A DNA stretch of 21,262 nt from JBBIOI01 sp037443425 (lineage in GTDB: Bacteria; Desulfobacterota; BSN033; UBA1163), in the NCBI GenBank assembly GCA_037443425.1, contig JBBIOI010000058.1, positions 1-21,262 of the forward strand, written 5' to 3'. Below are positions 6,923-13,812 of the stretch, one piece after another. Position 1 is the stretch's first letter; each line of letters opens with the position of its first letter. Below the pieces are notes generated by a model, which did no database searches, was not told the DNA's origin, and was given only the letters and a program-made list of their open reading frames with translations. Made by a program: the position numbers and the translations under genes.

Positions 6923-7282
6923 TTACTTTCTGGAATTTAAAATTTCCTTTATCAAAATCTTCATTCTTGGGAGGTCTAAGGGTTTTGGCAAAAAGGCATC
7001 TGCTCCTGATTGAGCAAAAAAGCCATCTCCAACCATTGATCCTGATATTATGAGAATAGCTAATCGAGGACTTTCTATCTTTAATCTTCTTAATAAATTT
7101 ACTCCATTTATTTTTGGCATTATATAATCTGTTATTATTAGATCGTATTCTTTTTCTGTTACTTTTTTCAATGCGGTTTCACCATCCTCAGCAGTATCGA
7201 CCTCATACCCATTTGAAAGAAGAAATTTTGATAAAAGTTCCCTTATTTCCTCATGGTCATCGACAACCAAAATTTTCTTCAT
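6923..7282 (-). CDS. Stand-alone response regulator receiver (CheY-like) protein
   Basis: A 119-residue REC domain with no output domain. Acidic pair Asp8-Asp9, phospho-acceptor Asp52 in LIITDYIMP, the Ser-containing LIISGS strand, and Lys in FLPKPLD are all in place, so it should be phosphorylatable. An ATG 21 bases further upstream (7301-7303) is possible, but MKKILVVDDHEE starting at 7282 has GGAG eight bases before it and fits the family start. No histidine kinase is nearby, so its partner is encoded elsewhere. It converges with the oxidoreductase gene (33-base gap) and diverges from the B12 operon. Confidence 0.9.
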   Translation of the reverse strand: MKKILVVDDHEEIRELLSKFLLSNGYEVDTAEDGETALKKVTEKEYDLIITDYIMPKINGVNLLRRLKIESPRLAILIISGSMVGDGFFAQSGADAFLPKPLDLPRMKILIKEILNSRK

Positions 7283-7318
7283 ATTAATATCTCCAAATAG
7301 CATGCCGGCACAGGTAAT

Positions 7319-7347
7319 TTGACAAGTTTAGTAATTTTTGTTAAAAA
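7319..7347 (+). promoter_or_regulatory. Probable promoter of the B12 riboswitch-1 operon
   Basis: TTGACA at 7319-7324 and an A-rich -10 (TAAAAA, 7342-7347) at 17 bp lie directly upstream of the aptamer. The -10 is weak, but the position suits transcription of the riboswitch. Confidence 0.4.
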
Positions 7348-7374
7348 TAAAGCATAAAATAGAATAAGTTGATT

Positions 7375-7547
7375 ATATCCAGGTTATGGGAACTCCGTGA
7401 ATCTCCTTCAGGGGAGATAAGGCGGAGACGGCCCCGCCGCTGTAATCGGGGACGAAACCTGCAAGAAGCCACTGCCCTTTGATGAGCTCGGGGAGGGAAG
7501 GCGCAGGGAGTAGGAAGATCCGAGAGTCAGAAGACCTGCCTGGATAT
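7375..7547 (+). promoter_or_regulatory. Cobalamin riboswitch aptamer 1
   Basis: Terminal helix P1 is exact: ATATCCAGG (7375-7383) with CCTGGATAT (7539-7547). Between are the hallmarks of the cobalamin aptamer: GCCGCTGTAAT near 7436, AAGCCACTGCCC near 7466, a complementary GGGAAGGCGC arm, then GATCCGAGAGTCAGAAGACC (the B12-box side) near 7517. It senses a cobamide in the leader RNA and controls the salvage and uptake operon from 7703 through the terminator at 7600. Confidence 0.95.
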
Positions 7548-7599
7548 ACTTCACATAAAGGTCTTCGAGGGTGAGACCGTGAAGGGTGAAAAAGGGTAA

Positions 7600-7637
7600 A
7601 ATCCCCGGTCTTCCTTGTGAAGGCCGGGGATTTTTTT
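7600..7637 (+). terminator. Intrinsic terminator: riboswitch-1 expression platform
   Basis: AATCCCCGGTCTTC (7600-7613) pairs with GAAGGCCGGGGATT (7619-7632), 14 pairs with one G-U, and runs into TTTTTTT. It sits between aptamer and first gene, so ligand binding should cause premature termination. GGTCTTC occurs in the terminator's 5' arm (7607-7613) and at 7560-7566. Both copies match GAAGACC in the aptamer (7530-7536), offering alternative antiterminator pairings. Confidence 0.92.
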
Positions 7638-7702
7638 ATTAAAAATAATCAAAAAAATTTTATTGGTATTTTTAAGACGTTTTTCTTGATTAAGAGGATT
7701 TT

Positions 7703-8647
7703 ATGCAGAACTATACAGCTGTAAGTGATTTCATTTCAGCCTTAAGAGAAAAACTTACCCTGGCTGTGGGAAGGAATGGTTCTTCAGGATTACTCTTTTC
7801 TGGAGGAGTTGATACGAGCATTTTAGCCTTTCTTAAAAGGGATTTAGTAGCTATTACTGTTTCTTTAGAATCTAACGGAGAGGACATTGTATATGCTGAT
7901 CTTCTTTCCCGGCAAATGGGTTTGGAACATTATTATAGAATTGTTCATATTGATGAGGCCATTCTATCTATTCCAGATGTTATTAAGATCCTCAGGAGTT
8001 TTGATCCTGCCTTACCAAATGATTTAGTTATCTATTTTTCTTTAAAGATGGCTAAGGAGAAAGGATTAACACGGGTTATGACTGGGGACGGAGCTGATGA
8101 ACTATTTGGTGGTTATGATTACATGAAAAGTATTAAGGATCTTGAAGGTTATATAAATCGAATTTCAACTTCTATGGCATTCAATTCAAATCTGATAGGA
8201 GATTTTTTTGGGATAAAGATAATTCAGCCCTATCTTGATAAAGAGTTTATCGAATTTGCCCTAAAAATACCGATAGAATTTAAGATTCGCAGGGAGGGAG
8301 AGAGAGTTTGGGAGAAATGGATTTTAAGGAAGGCCTTTGAGAGTTTACTTCCTTCTGAATCTATATGGCAGGGTAAGAGACCCATGGAGCAGGGATCAGG
8401 CATGACCCGATTGAGGGCAATCATAAGTGACCTTGTTTCGGATGAAGAATTTGAGAGGGGAAAGAGGGAGAGTCAGGTAAAATTTCTGAATAAAGAGCAC
8501 TTTTATTACTATAAGGTTTATCAGGATGTTGTTGGAGCGATACCCGAAGCACAGGGAGATGAAAAGATATGTCCTGGCTGTGGGGCAGGAATGAAATTAA
8601 AATCCTTTCACTGTGGAATATGTGGTTGGGTTGAGGAAATTTCATGA
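7703..8647 (+). CDS. Asparagine-synthetase-like PP-loop amidotransferase with zinc ribbon, B12-linked
   Basis: A 314-residue synthetase domain of the asparagine synthetase family. The ATP-pyrophosphatase PP-loop is SGGVDTS at 33-39, and the second signature GDGADELFGGY is at 128-138. The N-terminal glutaminase domain of AsnB is absent, so ammonia must come from solution or a partner. A C-terminal zinc ribbon (Cys290, Cys293, Cys304, Cys307) has been added. GAGG precedes the ATG. As first gene behind a cobalamin riboswitch, and overlapping the next gene by ATGA, it very likely acts on a cobamide or its precursor, for example adenylating and amidating a carboxylate. True asparagine synthesis is unlikely. 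The substrate is unproven. Confidence 0.75.
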   Translation: MQNYTAVSDFISALREKLTLAVGRNGSSGLLFSGGVDTSILAFLKRDLVAITVSLESNGEDIVYADLLSRQMGLEHYYRIVHIDEAILSIPDVIKILRSFDPALPNDLVIYFSLKMAKEKGLTRVMTGDGADELFGGYDYMKSIKDLEGYINRISTSMAFNSNLIGDFFGIKIIQPYLDKEFIEFALKIPIEFKIRREGERVWEKWILRKAFESLLPSESIWQGKRPMEQGSGMTRLRAIISDLVSDEEFERGKRESQVKFLNKEHFYYYKVYQDVVGAIPEAQGDEKICPGCGAGMKLKSFHCGICGWVEEIS

Positions 8648-9318
8648 TAGAAAGAATAGAAGCCTTTTGTTGTTGGAGTGGTGGTAAAGAGAGTGCTTTA
8701 TCATTTTATCTCTCCAAGGGACTGGGGATTTGTATAACCCATCTTATCAATATGATTTCTGAGGATGGCAGACATTCACGCTCACATGGGATAAACCCAG
8801 AGTTATTAAGGCGTCAAGCAGAGTTAATGAAAGTTCCAATTATTCAACAAAAAGCATCATGGGAAAACTATGAAGATGAGTTTAAGAAAGCCGTTTCAGA
8901 GATTAAAGGAAAAGGAGCTCATACTGGAGTATTTGGAGATATCGATCTTCAGGAACACAGGGACTGGATAGAAAAGGTCTGTGGAGAAATGGAGATTCAA
9001 CCTATCTTACCTTTGTGGGGATTAAAAAGAGAAGATTTGCTTTTAAAATTTATTGAAGCTGGGTTTAAGGCTATTGTCGTTACAGTGGATTCTGAGTTTT
9101 TAGATGAGGGGTGGCTTGGTAGAGAGATTAATGAAGAATTTATAACCGATTTAGAAAAATTGGGTAATATAGATCTATGTGGTGAGAGAGGAGAATACCA
9201 TACTTTTGTCTATGATGGTCCTATTTTTGATAGGGCAATAGAATTTACGATGGTAAAAAAGATCTTCAGGGGTAAACACTGGTTTTTAGAATTAATTCTT
9301 CCGAGTGAAGGAGGATAA
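8644..9318 (+). CDS. DUF71/COG2102 (Dph6-like) PP-loop ATPase, predicted B12 salvage
   Basis: A 224-residue protein with PP-loop SGGKES at 12-17 and the family's late motif CGERGEYHTFVYDGPIF. Archaeal and eukaryotic members (Dph6) ligate ammonia to diphthine on EF2, but bacteria lack diphthamide. Published comparative genomics of this family assigned some bacterial and archaeal members to B12 salvage, and this gene's setting (riboswitch 1, followed by B12 transport) fits that branch. It overlaps the upstream gene by ATGA and ends in GAAGGAGGATAA, which also serves as the ribosome site for the next gene. Adenylation and amide-bond chemistry on a corrinoid side chain is the best inference. Confidence 0.8.
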   Translation: MIERIEAFCCWSGGKESALSFYLSKGLGICITHLINMISEDGRHSRSHGINPELLRRQAELMKVPIIQQKASWENYEDEFKKAVSEIKGKGAHTGVFGDIDLQEHRDWIEKVCGEMEIQPILPLWGLKREDLLLKFIEAGFKAIVVTVDSEFLDEGWLGREINEEFITDLEKLGNIDLCGERGEYHTFVYDGPIFDRAIEFTMVKKIFRGKHWFLELILPSEGG

Positions 9319-9323
9319 AATTT

Positions 9324-10061
9324 TTGAACATTTATCATATTACATATGCACCAGAGGATGAAAGTCTTTACCTTCATTTCTGGGGTTGTAATATGCACTG
9401 TCGAGGATGTTTATGTAAGGTTCAAGTTTACGATTGTCATTTAAAAGAGACTGAGAATATAAACGAAAAAGGAAGAGAATCTATTAATACAACAGTTAAG
9501 TTTTTAAGCTTTCATCAGGTGTTCGAAATTATAAAAGTCCTCAAATTTAATAAGGTTATATTTATGGGGATGGAGCCGAGTTTAGATCCCGAGCTTCCAG
9601 GACTTGCCAAGGCCCTTAGAGAAGAATTTCGATCCTATAACATTATTCTTACAAATGGTTTGAAACTTTTCCCTTTAGATTACATCGACGAGATTGTCTT
9701 AAGTATTAAGGCATATAGTGATGAGCTTTATAAGGATTATACTGGAGTCTCTAGTAAAAGAATCAAAGATAATTTCCAAAAGATCTATTCGAAGGGGAAA
9801 AGGTTAAAGGCTGAAAGTGTCTTAATCCCTGATTATATAGATGTATCTGAAATTGAGCAAATTGCTCGATTCATTGCAGGAGTTGATAGAAAAATACCCT
9901 ATAGGATTGATGCTTACTTCCCTGTGGCTGAGAATCCATGGAGACGTGCTACACCTGAAGATGTTGAGGAGGCTGTTAAAATAGCCAAGAAATATCTTTT
10001 GGATGTCTCCTGTACAAGGGGAGATGAGGAACTTATGTTCGATGTTGTGAGAATTTATTGA
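9324..10061 (+). CDS. Short radical SAM protein in the B12 operon
   Basis: 245 residues. The radical SAM cluster motif is Cys22-x3-Cys26-x2-Cys29 within FWGCNMHCRGC, with an extra Cys31 close by. It is a compact, PFL-activase-sized barrel, with no SPASM or second cluster domain evident. A later Cys in VSCTRGDEEL is near the C-terminus. The start is TTG at 9324, with AAGGAGG overlapping the previous stop; no ATG is available nearby. It is cotranscribed with two PP-loop enzymes and B12 transport genes, so its substrate is plausibly a cobamide, a lower-ligand precursor or a glycyl-radical partner. I cannot name a characterised orthologue. Confidence 0.75.
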   Translation: MNIYHITYAPEDESLYLHFWGCNMHCRGCLCKVQVYDCHLKETENINEKGRESINTTVKFLSFHQVFEIIKVLKFNKVIFMGMEPSLDPELPGLAKALREEFRSYNIILTNGLKLFPLDYIDEIVLSIKAYSDELYKDYTGVSSKRIKDNFQKIYSKGKRLKAESVLIPDYIDVSEIEQIARFIAGVDRKIPYRIDAYFPVAENPWRRATPEDVEEAVKIAKKYLLDVSCTRGDEELMFDVVRIY

Positions 10062-10128
10062 AGATATAAGGTTATGAGTCTTCTGAACCTTAATAGATTG
10101 TATTTAAGAAGAAAGAGAGTGAGTAAAG

Positions 10129-11805
10129 ATGAATATTAGATTAAAATTTTTAATAAAATTAATTTTAATTTTAAATTTATCCTTATTTTCAATCTTCACC
10201 CATATCTATTCCTTCCCTCTGAAGGTGAAGGATGATCTTGGAAGAGAGATAGAAATTGTAAAAAAGCCTGAAAGATTGGTTTCACTATCTCCTTCCAATA
10301 CAGAGATACTATTTGCCCTTGGTATGGATTCCCATATTGTGGGTGTAACCGAATACTGTAATTATCCTGAGGAAGCCAGGAGAAAACCTAAAGTTGGAGG
10401 TTTTGCAGATCCAGATGTAGAAAAGATCGTCTCTTTAAATCCAGATCTTGTTTTATCATTTGGCCTGGTGCAGATACCGGTCGTTAAACTACTGGAGAAG
10501 AGAGGGTTAAAGACATTCTGGGTTAATCCTCACACTATAAGGGACATTTTATTTTCTATTGAAAGGATCGGAATGATAACAGGATCTCTCTATAAGGCTA
10601 AAAAGTTGAAAGACCACATGGAGGTGAGATTGAGGAATATAAGAGAACGATTGAAAGATATCCCTGAAGAAAAGAGACCCACTATCTTCAGGGTAATGGG
10701 TTTAAATCCTCTTTCAACAGTTGGTAGAGATTCATTTCAGACAGATCTTTTTTATGTAGCAGGCGGACGAAATATCTTTTCTGATATAAAGAGGGATTAT
10801 TTCGAAATTGAAGAGACGATGATTTTTGAACGTAATCCGGATATAGTTTTAATCTGTGGTGAGGATGAAAAGGTTTTAAAAAAGAGACTTAAAGAGCATG
10901 TCGCATTCAAAAATCTTCCTTCAGTAAAAGATGATAGAATCCTTGTGATCTCCTGTGATCTTTTATGTCGACCGGGGCCGAGAATCGTAGATGCGGTCGA
11001 AAAGGTTTCGAGCTACCTTCATCCAGAAAGATTCTCTAACTTTCCTCAGAGGATTATTTCACTTGGACCCTCGATTACAGAATCGTTATGCCTTTTAGGA
11101 TTAAAAGATCGATTAGTTGGAATAACAAATTATTGTGAAAGACCTCCAGAAATAAAAAAGAAAGAAAAAGTTGGGGGTGTGGTAGATATTAGCGTTGAAA
11201 AGATTTTGAGCCTCAAGCCTGATCTTGTTTTTGCAACTTCACTTACCGATCCAAAGAAAGTGGAGAAACTACGAAAGTTGGGGATAAATGTAGTAAGTTT
11301 TTCTTCACCCAAAAATTTTGAAGAAATATGTGAGCAATTTCTGGAATTGGGAAGAATAACAGGTAGGTATAATTTGGCAACAGAGTTTATAAAGACGGTT
11401 AGGGAAAGGGTAAGTTATCTGAGAAAAGAGTTTGAGGGGCTTCGAAGGCCAAGCGTTTTTATTCAGGTAGGGGCAAAACCTTTATTTACAGTAGCAGGAG
11501 ATTCTTTTATTAACGATTTTATTAACTTTGCTGGAGGGGAAAATATAGCTCGTGATTTACGTAGTGGTTTTTTCTCAAGGGAGGAGGTTTTAAGAAGTAA
11601 CCCTGATGTTATTATAATCGTAACAATGGGAATTTCAGGTGAACAAGAAAAGGAGAACTGGCAGCGATATAGCAATCTAAAGGCAGTAAAGAATAATAGA
11701 ATTTTTATAATGGATTCTTACAAACTTTGCAGTCCTACCCCAGTAAGTTTTGTAGAGACTCTTGAAGAGGTGATTACAATTTTACATCCTGAAAGAAAGA
11801 GATAA
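10129..11805 (+). CDS. Tandem-duplicated BtuF-like periplasmic corrinoid-binding protein
   Basis: A 558-residue protein with a signal peptide (hydrophobic segment about residues 5-28) and two complete BtuF/FecB-type domains. The first opens PERLVSLSPSNTEILFALG at about 47, the second PQRIISLGPSITESLCLLG at about 306. Each continues with a VGVTEYC or VGITNYC segment, a VGG strand and a FxxAGGxNI motif. Normal BtuF is a single domain of about 250 residues. The gene is followed with no gap by the permease (TAAATG), so it should feed BtuCD with cobamides in the periplasm. Whether both domains bind ligand, or one binds a precursor such as cobinamide, is open. Confidence 0.88.
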   Translation: MNIRLKFLIKLILILNLSLFSIFTHIYSFPLKVKDDLGREIEIVKKPERLVSLSPSNTEILFALGMDSHIVGVTEYCNYPEEARRKPKVGGFADPDVEKIVSLNPDLVLSFGLVQIPVVKLLEKRGLKTFWVNPHTIRDILFSIERIGMITGSLYKAKKLKDHMEVRLRNIRERLKDIPEEKRPTIFRVMGLNPLSTVGRDSFQTDLFYVAGGRNIFSDIKRDYFEIEETMIFERNPDIVLICGEDEKVLKKRLKEHVAFKNLPSVKDDRILVISCDLLCRPGPRIVDAVEKVSSYLHPERFSNFPQRIISLGPSITESLCLLGLKDRLVGITNYCERPPEIKKKEKVGGVVDISVEKILSLKPDLVFATSLTDPKKVEKLRKLGINVVSFSSPKNFEEICEQFLELGRITGRYNLATEFIKTVRERVSYLRKEFEGLRRPSVFIQVGAKPLFTVAGDSFINDFINFAGGENIARDLRSGFFSREEVLRSNPDVIIIVTMGISGEQEKENWQRYSNLKAVKNNRIFIMDSYKLCSPTPVSFVETLEEVITILHPERKR

Positions 11806-12813
11806 ATGAGGGAAAGACTCTTTTACTGGATTATATGGATATTGATTTTATTTAGTATACTTTCTGGAGTAACACTAATTTCCTTATGGATGGGGCCAAG
11901 CAGTATACCTTTGAGGAAGTTTATCTCTCTAATCTTTGAAGGTAGAGGTTCCACAGAGTATAGTATTCTCTTTGAAATTCGACTTCCCAGGATAATACTG
12001 GGTTTTTCAATAGGTGGATCTTTAAGCTTGGCTGGTGTTATCTTGCAAGGGATTTTTCGAAACCCCCTTGTTGAACCCTATACCCTTGGTATTTCAGGAG
12101 GTGCAGGCCTGGGTGTTGCCCTGAATATTGTGTTTCGATTGCATAAATCTATTGGTGCTTTAACCCTCCCACTTTCAGGATTTTTAGGGTCCATTTTGGT
12201 CATTCTTTTTCTTTACTTTTTGAGTAAAAGAAGGGAGATATTAAAGATTCATAGTCTACTACTTTGTGGAGTAATGATCAGTTTTATTTCTTCTTCTTTA
12301 ATCATGCTGATAATGGCCATTTCACGCATTGAGGATCTTCATGGAATTATTTTCTGGATGATGGGTTCTCTGGAGGAACCAAATGTATTTCTTATCAAAT
12401 TAATCTTGATCTTTTCTATTATTGGCCTAATTCTTTCTTATTTTTTCTCACTCCATCTTAATGCCTTCTCTTTAGGGGAAGAGGGAGCCTATAATTTGGG
12501 CATAAATGTTGAACAAACAAAACGTCTCCTTTTTCTTTTTGCTTCGGTTCTTACGGGGTTAAGCGTCTCTGTTGCAGGTATGATCGGATTTGTTGGATTG
12601 GTAGTACCACATTTTGTCCGTATGTTTATAGGAAGGGATCATCGTATTCTTCTTCCGGGTTCTTTTATCTGTGGAGCAGTCTTTTTGATATTTTGTGATA
12701 CACTTGCGAGAACTATAATTTCCCCCTTAGAGTTACCTGTGGGGGTTATTACAGGTATTCTGGGAGGAAGCCTTTTTGTCTATGCCCTGAGAAAAAGATA
12801 TATGTCGTTTTAG
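11806..12813 (+). CDS. btuC: Cobalamin ABC transporter permease
   Basis: A 335-residue FecCD/BtuC-family inner-membrane permease with about nine to ten hydrophobic segments. Family motifs include GVILQGIFRNPLVEPYTLGI followed by a glycine-rich stretch near residue 80, LGEEGAYNLGINV near 220 and GFVGLVVPHFVRMF near 260. It starts directly at the stop of the BtuF-like gene and ends nine bases before the ATPase, so the three form one transporter. Sequence alone does not separate vitamin B12 from siderophore permeases; the riboswitch and neighbours give the assignment. Confidence 0.9.
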   Translation: MRERLFYWIIWILILFSILSGVTLISLWMGPSSIPLRKFISLIFEGRGSTEYSILFEIRLPRIILGFSIGGSLSLAGVILQGIFRNPLVEPYTLGISGGAGLGVALNIVFRLHKSIGALTLPLSGFLGSILVILFLYFLSKRREILKIHSLLLCGVMISFISSSLIMLIMAISRIEDLHGIIFWMMGSLEEPNVFLIKLILIFSIIGLILSYFFSLHLNAFSLGEEGAYNLGINVEQTKRLLFLFASVLTGLSVSVAGMIGFVGLVVPHFVRMFIGRDHRILLPGSFICGAVFLIFCDTLARTIISPLELPVGVITGILGGSLFVYALRKRYMSF

Positions 12814-12822
12814 GAGAAGAAA

Positions 12823-13656
12823 ATGTTACTGGAAGTCAATGATTTAACATGTGGATATGGTTTAAACATTATACTTAGGGAGATTAATTTCCTTCTAAGA
12901 GAAGGAGATGTTTTAGGAATCATAGGCCCAAATGGTTCAGGAAAGACGACACTTCTTCGAGCAATCACTGGATTGATAAGGCCGGTAAAAGGGGTAGTCT
13001 TTTTTGAAGGAAAAGATATTAAGAAGATTTCACATAAAGAGCTTGCAAAGGGGATTGCAGTTGTTTCTCAAAACCTGGAATCTGGATGGATGACTGTGGA
13101 AGAATATATTCTTCTTGGAAGGATTCCTCACTTTAGCCAGTTTCAATTTTTAGAGAAAAAAGAAGACCTTGAGATTGCTCTGAGATGGATGAAACTAACA
13201 GGTATTTATCGACTTAAGGATCGAATTCTGGATGAATTGAGTGGTGGGGAGAGACAGCTTGTCCATTTAACCCGGGCCTTAACACAGGAACCAAAACTTC
13301 TTTTACTGGATGAACCTATTGCCCACCTTGATATCACGCATCAAGTCTATATATTGGATTTGATCAGTAGACTCAATAAAGAATTTGGGCTTACAGTAAT
13401 GATGGTCTTACATGATATCAATTTAGCCGCTGAGTATTGTGACCGCCTCATTCTTATTAATGAAGGCAAAATCCATAAGGAAGGGCGGCCAGAGGATGTA
13501 CTCAGTTATGAAATCATTGAAGAAATTTATAAAACCGTTGTGGTTGTTGGGAGAAATCCAGTTACTGGGAAGCCTTATCTATACTTAGTTCCGGGGAAAA
13601 ATATGGATAAAAGAAAGGGGGTGGGAGGATATATGGCTGGAGTAATGATCAAATGA
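12823..13656 (+). CDS. btuD: Cobalamin ABC transporter ATP-binding protein
   Basis: 277 residues with all ABC ATPase motifs: Walker A GPNGSGKT at 35-42, signature LSGGERQ at 139-145, Walker B LLLLDEP at 159-165, the AHLD D-loop, and the switch histidine in VLHDIN at 197. It powers the BtuC permease. GGAG precedes the ATG. The last 40 or so residues form a C-terminal tail beyond the catalytic fold, as in other FecE/BtuD proteins. The second cobalamin riboswitch begins 40 bases after the stop, and no promoter is evident there, so transcription may read through. Confidence 0.92.
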   Translation: MLLEVNDLTCGYGLNIILREINFLLREGDVLGIIGPNGSGKTTLLRAITGLIRPVKGVVFFEGKDIKKISHKELAKGIAVVSQNLESGWMTVEEYILLGRIPHFSQFQFLEKKEDLEIALRWMKLTGIYRLKDRILDELSGGERQLVHLTRALTQEPKLLLLDEPIAHLDITHQVYILDLISRLNKEFGLTVMMVLHDINLAAEYCDRLILINEGKIHKEGRPEDVLSYEIIEEIYKTVVVVGRNPVTGKPYLYLVPGKNMDKRKGVGGYMAGVMIK

Positions 13657-13696
13657 AGTTAGAGTAAATTGATTAAAACGAAATAATTAAAACCCG

Positions 13697-13781
13697 ATAG
13701 GCAAAGGAAGTGAAGGTGAAATTCCTTCCACTGCCCCGCAACGGTAATCTCTTGATTAGAGGAGTCCGGACCATTGCCTAT
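13697..13781 (+). promoter_or_regulatory. Cobalamin riboswitch aptamer 2 (compact type)
   Basis: P1 pairs ATAGGCAA (13697-13704) with TTGCCTAT (13774-13781). Inside are GGTGAAATTCC, ACTGCCCCGCAACGGTAA and GAGTCCGGACC, the classic B12 element in a short form without the large variable arm of riboswitch 1. No terminator follows. TTCTC (13793-13797) can pair with GAGAA (13805-13809) and partly hide the GGAGG ribosome site of btuB, so translational control is likely. Confidence 0.92.
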
Positions 13782-13812
13782 TGAGGGAAGTATTCTCGAG
13801 GGAGGAGAAAAG

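Noticed and set aside
6923..7303. Start of the receiver protein at 7303
   Set aside because: The ATG at 7282 has GGAG at good spacing and begins at the family's usual MKKILVVDD.
7703..8647. Calling this gene asnB
   Set aside because: The glutaminase domain is absent, a zinc ribbon is added, and the gene is in a cobalamin-riboswitch operon.
8644..9318. Calling this gene dph6 (diphthine-ammonia ligase)
   Set aside because: Bacteria lack diphthamide on their elongation factor G. Family resemblance is real but the function must differ.
13774..13812. An earlier TTG start for btuB giving 13 extra residues
   Set aside because: These codons lie in the riboswitch P1 strand and the leader. The ATG at 13813 has a GGAGG at the right distance and begins a proper signal peptide.
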